A stretch of 64,000 bases of DNA from positions 218,193,982 to 218,257,981 of the forward strand of contig CP136063.1 in assembly GCA_032622095.1 (NCBI GenBank), in the 5' to 3' direction. The position numbers and the translations under genes were made by a program. A model generated the notes under the pieces. That model was not told the DNA's origin and did no database searches. It saw nothing but the letters and a program-made list of their open reading frames with translations. This document shows positions 52,901 through 58,900 of the stretch, piece by piece (the first letter of the stretch is position 1; each line of letters opens with the position of its first letter). The stretch comes from Siphonodentalium dalli (lineage: Eukaryota > Mollusca > Scaphopoda > Gadilida > Siphonodentaliidae).

Positions 52901-54139
52901 TCAGTTATACAGTTATAAGTCACCAAATTAAATAATATCTTAAAGATGGTATAACAAGATTTATATAGTTTCTTGGGTATAAATAATAAATATGATATTA
53001 ATACTGATTTTATTTCAAATTTTCTGGTATAATCAATTTGGAATATTTTATGGCTTGCAGAAATGTTTCGAGCATAGCAAGCAGGAGAACTTTATTTCTA
53101 TCTGAGATTTCCGGAAGGTTTCATGATGGTTTGTTCTTGTTGTAAAAAGGCATTGAGAGGAAAACTCACCGACCACCCTTCCATGTTCGTTGTTCACACA
53201 AATCCCAACAGGAACTTCAATGTCTAAACTTTCACCATGACGACCAAGGAGAGAATGTTTCCTGAAACAAAAATTCCGCTTGTACTGGTACAGCATAAAA
53301 TTCAACTTGTATTGTACATACAGTATAAATTTCATCTTGTACCGATAGTGTATAAAATTCAGCTTGTACTGGTACAGTTTAAAATTCAGCTTGCCATGTT
53401 ATAGTACATGAGTTATCCAACTATAAAATTACAATGGCATGAACAGAATAAGCAGATATTTGTATAATTTATTGAGCTAACAGTGTCAAACTTCCTTGAC
53501 CAATAAAGCAAAATAGTCAGTTAGCATTTGTTTGTTATAATATATTGTAATTCAAGTTGAATATTAGTCATTAAAACATGCATTCTGATTGATCGAGAGT
53601 TGGTAACATTAGTTTTTGATTGGTTAATAAATTTTTAATGGAGCACGACATCATGTGTAAATACGTCATATCACATTCACGAGTCACGTAATCGAGTCAA
53701 CCACTCAGATGTTTGCTATAGATAACGTTGACAGAAAGTTGTTTTGACGTTGTTCCGAGTAAATGCATGGAACGTACCCACATATTTTTTGGTAGATAGA
53801 ATAAGTGATAAATGTACCATTCATTGGATATTCTGGGAATCGAGCATGAAAACAGTTTGTGAACTCGCGGGCTCTTTCTGGCATGAGTACATTTATCTAC
53901 TAAACAATAATATGATTTCGGGAGGGTAATACTCACGAACTGCTACCTCCGACTCCAGCAGCATATCTCTTCCGAGGATTCTTTTTTACAACATCATGCA
54001 GACTACATTTATTACTGGCAACTAGATATATATTGCCACCCCTACCACCAATTCCACCATACCTCATCAAACCATGGCCGCCAGTCCCACCTTTAACTTG
54101 AATACGAATGCAATCCAGAAATTTCTTTGTTCGACTTTT
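25681..54139 (-). CDS. GTPBP10: GTPBP10, mitochondrial Obg-family GTPase (eight exons reconstructed)
   Basis: An Obg-type GTPase that in animals acts in mitochondria, and has been reported at nucleoli, in maturation of the large mitochondrial ribosomal subunit. Eight minus-strand exons (54139-53937, 53261-53170, 52887-52743, 46439-46366, 42057-42005, 36899-36714, 28754-28631, 25943-25681) join with consistent phases and total 1140 bases, or 379 residues plus stop. Human GTPBP10 has 387. The Obg fold is in exons 1-3 ([39 protein letters not shown]). G1 is GFPNAGKS, split by an intron after GLVG. G2 is YPFTT, G3 is DLPG, G4 is NKID, and a G5-like SAK lies in the last exon. The short N-terminal exon with the start codon is not identified: 54139 is preceded by the acceptor TTTTACAG and no in-frame ATG. 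Introns reach 8 kb and are full of transposons. The gene is convergent with REP. I see no frameshift, so it is likely functional. Confidence 0.93.
26150..26800. repeat. Three-unit tandem repeat, about 187 bp
   Basis: Units start with TTGAA(G/A)TTTTCAAAGTCGAA at 26223, 26409 and 26597. Each carries ATACATGTTGCACATCTnCA, ATTCTGAAGTTTnAAATCTC and GATTACACCATGAAG. It ends near GAGACGGACGGAGCCCG. This lies in the last GTPBP10 intron. The (GACGGA) end and internal tandem units echo the repeats at 3165 and 60232, so it is possibly a similar class of element. Confidence 0.8.
26801..28529. other. Intronic DNA, no recognised element
   Basis: This stretch of the last GTPBP10 intron holds two adjacent plus-strand open frames (27107-27349 and 27351-27689) without recognisable domains, homology or splice context. 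I see no repeat structure, so it is a candidate for unique sequence or an old, decayed insertion. Confidence 0.4.
28530..28655 (-). repeat. Tandem duplication covering a GTPBP10 splice donor
   Basis: A segment of about 65 bases (GATAACCTATACATATTTAG ... CTGTCGGA) is present twice, at about 28533-28590 and 28600-28655. Both copies contain the donor context CATG|GTTAGTAA on the minus strand. The copy joined to the coding exon is the upper one; the lower copy lies just inside the intron. Confidence 0.85.
28631..28754 (-). CDS. GTPBP10: GTPBP10 exon with G4 motif NKID
   Basis: After the acceptor TTTACAG the exon reads [20 protein letters not shown], then [20 protein letters not shown]. This matches ELELYKEELQTKPALLAVNK in human GTPBP10. 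NKID is the guanine-specificity motif. The donor chosen is CATG|GTTAGT because it gives phase 1, as the next exon requires. The alternative CAG|GTTGAG 17 bases upstream would put the last exon out of frame. Confidence 0.9.
29349..32348 (-). CDS. Unrecognised 999-residue intronless ORF, possibly mobile-element derived
   Basis: One uninterrupted frame from ATG (32348; open upstream to 32360 by four more codons without ATG) to the stop. I cannot assign a named family. The N-terminus has CIKC ... HRFC (about residues 4-56), a C-x2-C ... H-x2-C pattern. A second cysteine cluster follows ([12 protein letters not shown] ... YHHDCW, about 105-175). Both resemble zinc-binding modules. Between them is a basic segment, SVRKSKRMS. 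The long C-terminal region includes [32 protein letters not shown] and [16 protein letters not shown]. From memory, similar FH-M-LG-IG-G blocks occur in multicopy uncharacterised proteins of cnidarians and molluscs. No signal peptide, membrane segment or DDE/RT motif was noticed. It lies in a GTPBP10 intron on the same strand, has no introns and is intact, which suggests recent insertion or selection. It could be a transposon-borne protein, a domesticated transposase relative or a retrocopy. Confidence 0.7.
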   Translation of the reverse strand: MDKCIKCNDELTGSSGITTLGERGIEKLVAVSVELGDNLFAGSKKPTVGEKIHRFCYKNYTRESSVRKSKRMSLDAAESDEAGPSMTKKLRSDQDAFNFKLHCLFCGESADKQTHIPVQRRREVHTVETLTLVDSIRTRCLKRSDEWGESVLTRIGRAIDLVAEEGRYHHDCWTGFVRDKPERTLSRGRPVADKKALAFHELCTFMENSDECQFSLSELAETFESYLGDEVGYTIKHLKTKLLEHFGSRISITTLRSLKNVVTFRDSSDKILYDSWYSDKCTNETDERMRIVKKASAIVRDDIRSTIYECDVYPKPDSLSVSSDLLPDTLQTLLQGIVAPSQRGQNIQANQRRVTAIGQSLISSCRPRSFLSPVLLSVAVYIHRKFASRELIDILNGLMFSSSYREVQQYVHSVMISKGPSPRLANFTQFVFDNADCNVRTLDGKNTFHSMGGIACITPSRDHTEESPIKRLTGDHSNIGSGEFGYIPLKGYSKPSKSGLDEIVMKDLSTLGESDPKNLKLAKTVDSLWSLTHVLRVPCPSWAGYMHIVTSSDDYETSDVEILPFINFDPSNPSTIYTALMFAQTECEKQGLNVCPVTFDQPLYIKAVEIVSSSDKLTKVFVRLGGFHMIMSYLGAIGSIMAGSGLDELWRTVYAGGSIHHLISGHAYSRAVRAHLLTQIAITKLVFEESRTLDNIDCTEVNEILCGLARGDCTTADAVNQESVNHLLSKLHELLQNASVGRTGKLWVQYYEQIGLLQLFLRAERTGDWELHTYCVRNMIPVFHAGGHFAYAKSSHLYLQQMNELTEIMQQDDLKLFTEKGYFTIRRSDKFWDGIYSDQTIEQCLMRMFKLPGGLTHGRGITDSTVAKWVHGLPLCLPICNALENFVNVHTGHGEQHRDLRQSSQLTDANDITKLLNWLRVHSPFQIRDPLQLVSIATGFVADETVNCDQVRKIGECCVSNVVSKTFNSIKLRRVDTVKSFASMANSIKVRGSKVVLVL
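32349..33793. other. Intronic DNA upstream of the large ORF
   Basis: No gene is recognised. The first few hundred bases may hold the promoter of the 999-aa ORF; no TATA box is convincing. The short open frames at 33057-33694 have no protein-like features. Inverted ends bounding the large ORF were looked for here and near 29050-29340 without success. Confidence 0.45.
33795..34014. mobile_element. Palindromic MITE family B, copy 2
   Basis: A hairpin of about 220 bases: TACAGTAATGCTCTAAATAA on the left and its complement ending GCATTACTGTA on the right, with arms matching nearly throughout (GGTAATTTTTCAGGATTTAG, GGCTTGTTGCCATTCATC). It is bounded by TA on both sides. Confidence 0.9.
34308..34690. 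mobile_element. Short relative of the GAGGGCCCC element
   Basis: The left end is CATATAAGAGGCCCCCCACC with a C-run then TTTTCGTACGCCGTATTCC. The right end is GGTATTCCGTATTCCAGG, a G-rich run and GGGGGCCTCATATA. It has the same end organisation and the TTTTCGTACGCCG block of 13585-15139, but is only about 380 bases long. Confidence 0.75.
34700..35062 (+). mobile_element. Helitron-like element with two internal repeats and 3' hairpin
   Basis: Two units of about 150 bases share CATTTTAACAAATCTGAA, ACCAAATATnA and TGATGGTTCTnGAGAA. They are followed by a GATGGACGGATG segment and the tail CTATAGCTCCACTGGAGA ... CAGGTGAGCTAAAA. The tail is a stem (TAGCTC / GAGCTA) followed by AAAA, the same terminal architecture as the unrelated-looking array ending at 59909. 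Confidence 0.6.
35214..35955. repeat. Direct repeats flanking family B copy 3
   Basis: About 70 bases starting AATACC(A/T)GTGACTCTAATA and ending CAAACGTTAA / CAAAAGTTAA occur at 35214-35283 and 35886-35955 in the same orientation. A separate block of about 90 bases at 35705-35800 is present inverted at 36940-37030. Confidence 0.7.
35345..35570. mobile_element. Palindromic MITE family B, copy 3
   Basis: A near-perfect hairpin with TACAGTAATGCTCTAATTAA and its complement, centre GAAAGCTCTACCTGAGAGCTTTC. The complementarity runs outward past the TA into ATGGAACATA / TATGTTCCAT, which is not the case for the other two copies. Confidence 0.9.
35981..36660. mobile_element. MITE family A copy interrupted by another insertion
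   Basis: The left end TCAAGTCTGGATATAGTGTG TCTGGCA is followed by about 310 bases bounded by CAGGCCTGCA (36008) and TTTGCAGGCCTG (36318), which look like the ends of a nested element. The remainder of family A then follows to TGCAAATGACAAGACACACT. Confidence 0.7.
36714..36899 (-). CDS. GTPBP10: GTPBP10 exon with G3 motif DLPG
   Basis: A 62-codon exon in phase 0 at both ends. The acceptor CAAG precedes [20 protein letters not shown], then [18 protein letters not shown] and up to [10 protein letters not shown] before GTAAGC. DLPG is the switch II (G3) motif. The block [13 protein letters not shown] is nearly identical to human GTPBP10. Confidence 0.95.
37078..39332. mobile_element. hAT-type element with 8-bp duplication, host of a nested hAT
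   Basis: The ends TAAGGCCCGACGAA and TTCGTCGGGCCCTA are inverted repeats, flanked by the identical octamer ATACAGGG at 37070-37077 and 39333-39340. GATTCGAATT-type subterminal iterations lie inside both ends. Its 2255 bp include the younger element at 37569-38757. No transposase frame remains. Confidence 0.9.
37569..38757. mobile_element. Nested hAT-type element with 8-bp duplication
   Basis: The ends TAGGGCTGGGCGATATTG and the complement-like CATACCGCCCAGCACTA are flanked on both sides by the identical octamer ACAGGAAC (37561-37568 and 38758-38765). Subterminal sequence is rich in ATCGCGATAT on the left and CGATATATCG on the right. It is 1189 bp long, with no complete transposase. Because it interrupts the 37078-39332 element, it arrived later. 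Confidence 0.92.
39495..40545 (+). repeat. 44-bp satellite in a GTPBP10 intron
   Basis: About 24 head-to-tail units of 44 bases built from TAGGTAACCATTATAGGTAA, GTGGGTGTCTGACCAGGTGA and CATA. Variant units (a shortened GTAAGTGTGTCTG unit, a TAAGCATT unit and an AGGAGACATT unit) recur in the same order about 436 bases apart, near 39780-39890 and 40205-40320. The array therefore grew in part by duplicating a ten-unit block. Each plus-strand unit contains a consensus donor-like TAG|GTAAGT and a CAGGTG. Confidence 0.95.
41050..41103 (-). repeat. Lone inverted unit of the 44-bp satellite
   Basis: CAGACACCCATTTACCTATA then CTGGTTACCTATAAC is the reverse complement of one 44-bp unit. It sits directly next to the duplicated exon fragment at 41113-41262. 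Confidence 0.75.
41113..41262 (-). pseudogene. Decayed partial duplicate of the GTPBP10 G3 exon
   Basis: About 150 bases match 36780-36940 and include the acceptor side of the intron plus roughly the first 110 bases of the exon. In frame it reads [20 protein letters not shown], then [13 protein letters not shown]. The invariant glycine of the G3 motif DLPG is replaced by arginine (CCCGGG became CCAAGG), and ERTK has become EIMK. The donor end is missing. The copy lies upstream of the intact exon in transcript order, between the G2 exon and the real G3 exon. If spliced in, it would disable the GTPase. Confidence 0.88.
41317..41700. mobile_element. TTAA-type MITE-like repeat, copy 2
   Basis: TTTAAAGGTACTTAATCC at the start, then TTTTAGAGTTATCCATCTTC and a GATGGGTGGGTTCCT block, as at 9372-9765. 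The right end is not preserved. Confidence 0.65.
42005..42057 (-). CDS. GTPBP10: GTPBP10 exon with G2 threonines
   Basis: A 53-base exon. The acceptor TGTTACAG precedes TCACCACG and the donor is ACAG|GTAAGG. With one base from the previous exon it reads [18 protein letters not shown], equivalent to FTTLKPELGKIMYSDFKQ in human GTPBP10. It supplies the switch I (G2) region. Confidence 0.93.
42210..43172. mobile_element. 960-bp element with AGGCCAAA inverted ends
   Basis: TAAGGCCAAAGAAAAAAAGT plus GTTGTGGTTCGGGTTT at the left mirrors AAACCTGAACCACAACAC then TTTTTTTATTTGGCCTA at the right, about 35 bases of inverted repeat. No transposase is visible, and the flanks show no clear duplication. Just left is a small hairpin, TTTAAATTCGCGCA ... 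GAATTTAAA. Confidence 0.75.
43176..43899. other. Unassigned intronic DNA
   Basis: No repeat or coding feature is recognised in this part of the 4.3-kb GTPBP10 intron. Confidence 0.4.
43900..44340. repeat. Tandem repeat, about 163-bp unit, 2.5 copies
   Basis: CATTTCCAGATAAACAAAG occurs at about 43910 and 44072, with a variant CATTTCCATAAAACTAAAG at about 44239. Each is followed by GATGAATAACTC, GAACA-type and TTTCATnnAGATCCGACAA blocks. The period and the TTTCATGA-GATC-GA motif resemble the Helitron-like arrays on the right side of the window, but the sequence is otherwise different. Confidence 0.75.
44341..44948. other. Unassigned intronic DNA
   Basis: A small direct repeat, GCACATTATATAGAG(T/G)TAGA, occurs at 44411-44490. 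GAATCGAATACAT and similar motifs near 44750-44800 echo hAT subterminal iterations, but no ends are found. Confidence 0.4.
44949..45373. mobile_element. 425-bp TTAA-flanked MITE with long inverted repeats
   Basis: TTAAATATACTCAATCCAAT at the left and ATTGGATTGAGTATATTTAA at the right are inverted, and the match continues about 190 bases inward (CGCTCCTAAATTACTATTTC, GATCTGCAGTAATAAGT). Only a short centre, GATTTTAGAGTTATCC, is unpaired. The TTAA boundary is the signature of piggyBac-type target sites; that assignment is an inference. Confidence 0.82.
45392..45826. mobile_element. MITE family A copy
   Basis: Ends CCAAGTCTTAAAATATTGTG / TGTCATTTGCAGAATGAGG and CTCATTCTGCAAATGACAG / AACACTATTTCAGGGC. 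Both terminal hairpins (GGTGAATTTAGTnA ... TCACTAAATTCACC) and the central block GACTAATGGGTGAACATCAC are present, the last shared with the 36530 copy. Confidence 0.8.
46147..46227. repeat. MITE family F palindrome
   Basis: GTTAGGCCAATGCATTCTCT then ATATATGCGAGGCGACC and the complementary right arm TCGACTCGCATATATAAGAG AATGTATTGGCAC. It is almost a perfect hairpin of 80 bases. Confidence 0.8.
46366..46439 (-). CDS. GTPBP10: GTPBP10 exon with P-loop (G1)
   Basis: A 74-base exon after the acceptor TCTTCCAG, ending at CCCAT|GTGAGT. With the split glycine from the previous exon it reads [20 protein letters not shown], then IANYP. This is the Walker A motif of Obg GTPases, matching GFPNAGKSSLLSCVSHAKPA in human GTPBP10. 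Confidence 0.95.
46476..46640. mobile_element. MITE family F copy
   Basis: It starts TTAACCCTTCCATGACTAGA, carries the CATTGGCCTAACAATATTC and CCATTCTCTTATATATGTGA segments, and ends CACATGATCTTTAATGCTGC ACCAGTGCAG. It abuts the P-loop exon, with only about 36 bases between them. Confidence 0.7.
46780..47110. other. Possible solo-LTR-like block
   Basis: This stretch has a TATA-like GCATATATACC, a duplicated TCTGAACGCACACTTG and an AATAAATCTC site, and is less AT-rich than its surroundings, like a promoter-plus-polyA unit. Neither TG...CA ends nor a target duplication could be defined, so this is only a suggestion. Confidence 0.25.
47218..47475. mobile_element. MITE family H, copy 3
   Basis: AACCCTTTCTATAATGAACG GATTCTTCCACTCAG at the left and GTATTGATAGGGTTAA at the right, with the ATAATAAGTTCAACAAAC core. 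It is preceded by a G-run of about 18 at 47193-47209. Confidence 0.7.
47488..47910 (+). repeat. G-rich 30-bp tandem repeat
   Basis: About 14 imperfect units of TAGGGGTGGGGGAATGGGTC plus CCCTATAGGC. Runs of three to five G recur several times per unit on the plus strand, so the array could form G-quadruplexes. It lies in the 6.3-kb GTPBP10 intron. Confidence 0.92.
48214..50503 (+). mobile_element. Helitron-like element with about 13 internal tandem units
   Basis: The head AATGAAAGTGTCAATGACAC TGTAGCTCAAC is shared with 55944 and 60961. Units of about 165 bases follow, each with GATTTAGTCATGCAAAGAGT (or GGATTGAATTTTGAAATCC), AAGATGGC ... GCGGCCATGTTTT, ACCCCAAAATGACTCGTTCC and ACCTGTAGCCCG. 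It ends with a degraded tail, GACGGACACACGCATGGCAA. Architecture (conserved head, tandem core, conserved tail) is that of bivalve 'pearl'-type or HINE elements; that name is from general knowledge. Confidence 0.75.
50605..51112 (+). repeat. 42-bp satellite
   Basis: About 12 units of GATACGAATGGTGTTCTGGT ATAATGATAATTTTATCCCG CA. Because 42 is a multiple of three, long open frames appear on both strands (plus 109 and minus 141 codons). They are repeats of a 14-residue unit and not genes. Some units carry an extra TATA or TATATAA. Confidence 0.95.
51330..51560. mobile_element. MITE family H, copy 4
   Basis: GGAATGGTCTATTATTCATG TGGAGGGGTGTTCAGGAAA as in copies 2 and 3, then the palindromic TTCAGATAAGAAGTTGAACG ... 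TTGAACTTATTATCTAAACA, and AGTTTTAACCCTT at the right. Confidence 0.7.
51555..52730. mobile_element. MITE family F copy split by a Mutator-like insertion
   Basis: The left part (TTAACCCTTCCATGACCGGA ... CCAATGCATTCTCTTAAATA) and the right part (GAGAGCGTCGCATATATAAC ... GGATCTTTAATGCTGCACCA) become a continuous family F palindrome once the 51639-52551 element and one copy of the 9-bp duplication are removed. Confidence 0.8.
51639..52551. mobile_element. Mutator-like MITE: 97-bp perfect inverted repeats, 9-bp duplication
   Basis: The left end starts TAGTCCAAGTCTTCTCGTAC and the right end is its exact complement. By eye the two ends match without mismatch for 97 bases. The identical 9-mer CCATAGGGA flanks both sides (51630-51638 and 52552-52560). 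A 9-bp duplication with about 100-bp inverted repeats is characteristic of Mutator-like elements. The 720-bp interior has no transposase. Identical ends mean a young insertion. Confidence 0.92.
52743..52887 (-). CDS. GTPBP10: GTPBP10 exon, end of Obg domain
   Basis: Acceptor TTGTAG, donor TTGG|GTAAAT. It reads [20 protein letters not shown], then [20 protein letters not shown] and IADVGLVG, aligning with LVAQGGLGG and [12 protein letters not shown] of human GTPBP10. It closes the glycine-rich Obg fold and starts the G domain. Confidence 0.94.
53170..53261 (-). CDS. GTPBP10: GTPBP10 exon, Obg domain middle
   Basis: Acceptor TTTGTTTCAG, donor GGTCG|GTGAGT. It reads [20 protein letters not shown], then [18 protein letters not shown] matches DCEIPVPVGI in the human protein. 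Confidence 0.93.
53275..53395. repeat. Short tandem repeat, about 30-bp unit
   Basis: Four imperfect units of CAGCTTGTACTGGTACAGTA TAAAATT lie next to the preceding exon, inside the intron. Confidence 0.8.
53937..54139 (-). CDS. GTPBP10: GTPBP10 first recognised coding exon
   Basis: Acceptor TGATTTTACAG, donor AGTTC|GTGAGT. It reads [20 protein letters not shown], then [20 protein letters not shown] and [14 protein letters not shown]. This is the glycine-rich start of the Obg fold. No ATG lies in frame between the acceptor and FLDC, so a start exon of roughly 8 to 12 codons must lie upstream (above 54150). It was not identified. Confidence 0.93.
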
Positions 54140-54359
54140 CTGTAAAATCAAAATACAACAATAATTATATATATCGGGTCATTATCACAAAACTGTCACA
54201 ATAGGTGTGTCAAAATATCAAGCTGAACCAAGCAGAAACAAGCTGAGCACAAATAAGGCATAAAATTACACTTAAAACATGTTTTGTTGTGTATAATGAA
54301 GAAATAAAACATAATAATGCAACATGATGTAATTTTATTTCAGTTTTGATGGCATGGGT

Positions 54360-54725
54360 CCTACTAAACAACGAACACAAACGAACACAAACGAACATAA
54401 ACGAACACAGGTCCAAAACGCGGAATAGAAGGGTGAAATTTGGTTTGTGGGTGCGTGTGGGTCCACTCTATGTGTATGTGGTGTTATTTCCAACTTTGAT
54501 CACTTATTTTTTGAGTTATTAGCATTATTTGAATACAAAACTACTAAACAACGAAAACAAACGAACATAAGATTAGCCATACTGCAAAGGTGTTAATTAA
54601 CTATATACGGCGTAATCTGTCTCCTTGTTAATTGCACATCTGTGAGTTGTTTTTACTGCAAGGTGATTGTCAGTTTTGTCACTGATGGCAATTAAAACAC
54701 GGGAAACATCAGAGGTCGGCGGTAT
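54360..54725 (+). repeat. Left copy of an inverted repeat pair
   Basis: About 300 bases from GGAATAGAAGGGTGAAATTT through GTGTATGTGGTGTTATTTCC to ACACGGGAAACATCAGAGGT are the reverse complement of 59940-60231. The left margin carries an AACGAACACA minisatellite. Confidence 0.85.
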
Positions 54726-54959
54726 GTATGAATTCATGTATGAATGTGATCCGAAGTACGAACTATTGTTTCGCGCATAGCCACACATACATGTGGTTCT
54801 TTGACTTCTTTCTAAGTTTAATTTCGTCGTTCGATTTTCCACTTCTCCTCGATAGAGGATATTATGTTCGTTATTTTTATCAGTCGAAAAGTTGCACATC
54901 AAATTTGTTCAACTTCCATCTTAAGATACTACAGGTAAGGTCAGTCCCGTCGTAGTTTA

Positions 54960-55943
54960 GACATCGAATTGCAGCGACATGAAGTTGAACAAAATTTATG
55001 TAGTTCGATCGGTTGTTGTGTTTTATAATGGAGATGACAGTTCGCCAGACTTGTGTCTGTTTTTTTCCTATTTCAATACGGAAGCGCAGTTGTTTTCTGA
55101 TTTGAATTGGTGTACTAGTTTAGAGTGCACCTAACCTTTTCCCAGGCTTGTCTGATACTGTGCACGAGACATAGTTCCAAACCTCTTTTTGTTCCTATTC
55201 CTTTGAGGTTTTACAGTTGAAATATAATATTATATGTTTAGTGTAAACATATTTTATTCCAATCAAAATAATAACATATTTAAACATTTGACAAACATGT
55301 TACAGTATATATAAGACAGAATAATATAAATAATCGATTGATTGGAAATTATTGTTTCGTTCATTTCCATGGTGCGTGAATGCTTGTGAACCTGGAAAAT
55401 GTGAGAAGTTATTCTGCGCGTCACGCCATTTTCAGGCCTATATATATATATGCATTTTTACCCATTAAATTGAAAGAGACAACCATTCGTTTCCCAAAAA
55501 TAGTGACCACTCGCTCATATACTCTAACACAATTCCCTCACAAACCGCGAGAGAAAATACAACATATTTCTTTATTAACTGCATGCTGTCGAATTTAACC
55601 ACATAGGCCTACATAAAATGGAGGAAAAATTCAGGCTAGAGAGTTCTATCTCCATGTGCACTCTGATCCGGAAGCGAGACGATGGTTTCGTAAGCAAAAG
55701 GGTTCTATCTCTAAACACATTTTTCGTAGTGTCTTTTATTATAAAACTGGCGAGTTTCTAGAACTGAGACTTCGGATATAATAATATTTTAGTTAGCTTT
55801 AACATTTTGAAACATGACGACACACACTGAAAACGATTTACTTGGTAATTCCCGTCTCGAAATTTCAACATCGATTTCCCAACAAAATGATTAATGTTGG
55901 ATAGAACCATCTGATTCTCACACGACGATATATAAGGTCGATA
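54960..55943. other. Unassigned AT-rich DNA upstream of GTPBP10
   Basis: The missing GTPBP10 start exon and promoter may lie here or at 54150-54360. No convincing CDS or repeat is recognised. Confidence 0.4.
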
Positions 55944-58900
55944 AATGAAAGTGTCAATGACACTGTAGCTCAACTTGGAAAGGGAATAATTTAATATATT
56001 ACAGTCAATGGAGCGATTAGGAATGTGGAAAGTTGAATGTCTAATACTAGTTTATAGACATGAAGAGAAAAGTAAAATCCAAGATGGCTGCTGGCGGCCA
56101 TGTTTTCAGCCGAATGACCCCAAAATGAGTCGTTCCCATCTACATGTCATCGTTAACATCAATGACAAATTTTATGACGATCAGACAAAAGGTACGACCT
56201 GTGGCCCGTGCTAATGGATTAAATTTTGAAATCCAAGATGGCCACTGGCGGCCATGTTTTTTGTCCGAATGACCCCGAAATCAGACTATTAAAGGTACGA
56301 CCTGTAGCCCGTGGTAAAGGATTTAGTCATACAAAGAGTAACATCCAAGTTGGCTGCTGGCGGCCATGTTTTTTGGCCAAATGACCCCAAAATGACTCGT
56401 TCCCATCTACATGTCATTATTAACATTCATGACAAATTTTATGATGATCAGACTAAAGGTACAACCTGTAGCCCGTGCTAAAGGATTTAGTCATACAAAG
56501 AGTAAAATCCAAGATGGCTGCTGGCGACCATGTTTTTCGGCCAAATGACCCCAAAAGTACTCGTTCCCATCTACATGTCAATATTAACATCCATGACAAA
56601 TTTCATGATGATCAGACGAACAGTACTAACTGTGGCCCGTGCTAATGGATTAAATTTTTAAATGCAAGATGGTTGCTGGCGGCCATGTTTTTTGTCCGAA
56701 TGACCCCAAAATGACTCGTTCCCATCTACATTCCAATTTCAACAGCCATGACAAATTTTATGATGATCAGACTAAATGTACGACCTGTAGCCTGTGCTAA
56801 AGGATTTAGTCATACAAAGAGTAAAATCCAAGATGGCTGCTGGCGACCATGTTTTTTGGCCGAATGACCCCAAAATTACTCGTTCCCATCTACATGTCAA
56901 TATTATCATCCATGACAAATTTCATGATGATCAGACAAACAGTACGACCTGTGGCCCGTGCTAATGGATTAAATTTTGAAATCCAAGATGGCCGCTGGCG
57001 GCCATGTTTTTTGTCCAAATGACCCCAAAATGACTCGTTCCCATCTACATTCCAATATCAACAGCCATGACAAATTTTATGATGATCAGACTAAAGGTAC
57101 GACCTGTAGCCCGTGCTAAAGGATTTAGTCATGCAAAGAGTAAAATCCAAGATGGCTGCTGGCGGCCATGTTTTTTGGCCGAATGACCCCAAAATGACTC
57201 GTTCCCATCTACATGTGATTATTAACATTATTGACAAATTTTATGATGATCAGACTAAAAGTAGGACCTGTAGCCCGTGCTAAAGGATTTAGTCATGCAA
57301 AGAGTAAAATCCAAGACGGCTGCTGGCGGCCATGTTTTTTGGCCGAATGACCCCAAAATGGAGCGATTAGGAATGTGGAAAGTTGAATGTCTAATACTAG
57401 TTTATAGACATGAAGAGAAAAGTAAAATCCAAGATGGCTGCTGGCGGCCATGTTTTCGGCCGAATGACCCCAAAATGAGTCGTTCCAATCTACATGTCAT
57501 TGTTAACATCCATGACAAATTTTATAATGATCAGACTAAAGGTACGACATGTAGCCCGTGCTAAAGAATTTAGTCATACAAAGAGTAAAATCCAAGATGG
57601 CTGCTGGCGGCCATGTTTTTGGCCAAATGACACCCAAAATTACTCGTTCCCATCTACATGTCAATATTAACATCCATGACAAATTTCATGATGATCAGAC
57701 GAACAGTACGACCTGTGGCCCGTGCTAATGGATTAAATTTGGAAATCCAAGATGGCTGCTAGCGGCCATGTTTTTTGTCCGAATGACCCCAAAATGACTC
57801 GTTCCCATTTACTTTCCAATTTCAACAGCCATGAAAATTTTTATGATGATCAGACTAAAGGTACGACCTGTAGCCCGTGCTAAAGGATTTAGTCATACAA
57901 AGAGTAAAATCCAAGATGGCTGCTGGCGGCCATGTTTTTTGGCCGAATGACCCCAAACTGACTCGTTCCCATCTACATGTCATTATTAACATTCATGACA
58001 AATTTTATGATGATCAGACTAAAGATACAACCTGTAGCCCGTGCTAAAGGATTTAGTCATACAAAGAGTGAAATCCAAGATGGCTGCTGGCGGCCATGTT
58101 TTTCGGCCAAATGACCCCAAAAGTACTCGTTCACATCTACATGTCAATATTAACATCCATGACAAATTTCATGATGATCAGACGAACATTACTAACTGTG
58201 GCCCGTGCTAATGGATTAAATTTTTAAATGCAAGATGGCTGCTGGCGGCCATGTTTTTTGTCCGAATGACCCCAAAATGACTCGTTCCCATCTACATTCC
58301 AATTTCAAGAGCCATGACAAATTTTATGATGATCAGACTAAATGTACGACCTGTAGCCTGTGCTAAAGGATTTAGTCATACAAAGAGTAAAATCCAAGAT
58401 GGCTGCTGGCGACCATGTTTTTTGGCCGAATGACCCCAAAATGACTCGTTCCCATCTACATGTCAATATTATCATCCATGACAAATTTCATGATGATCAG
58501 ACAAACAGTACGACCTGTGGCCCGTGCTAATGGATTAAATTTTGAAATCCAAGATGGCCGCTGGCGGCCATGTTTTTTGTCCGAATGACCCCAAAATGAC
58601 TCGTTCCCATCTACATTCCAATATCAACAGCCATGATGATCAGACTAAAGGTACGACCTGTAGCCCGTGCTAAAGGATTTAGTCATACAAAGAGTAAAAT
58701 CCAAGATGGCTGCTGGCGGCCATGTATTTTGGCCGAATGACCCTAAAATGACTCGTTCCCATCTACATGTGATTATTAACATTATTGACAAATTTTATGA
58801 TGATCAGACTAAAAGTAGGACCTGTAGCCCGTGCTAAAGGATTTAGTCATGCAAAGAGTAAAATCCAAGACGGCTGCTGGCGGCCATGTTTTTTGGCCGA

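Noticed and set aside
54149-54151. TTG as the GTPBP10 start codon
   Set aside because: Nuclear genes normally start at ATG, and the sequence between here and 54139 is a good splice acceptor; a separate upstream start exon is more likely.
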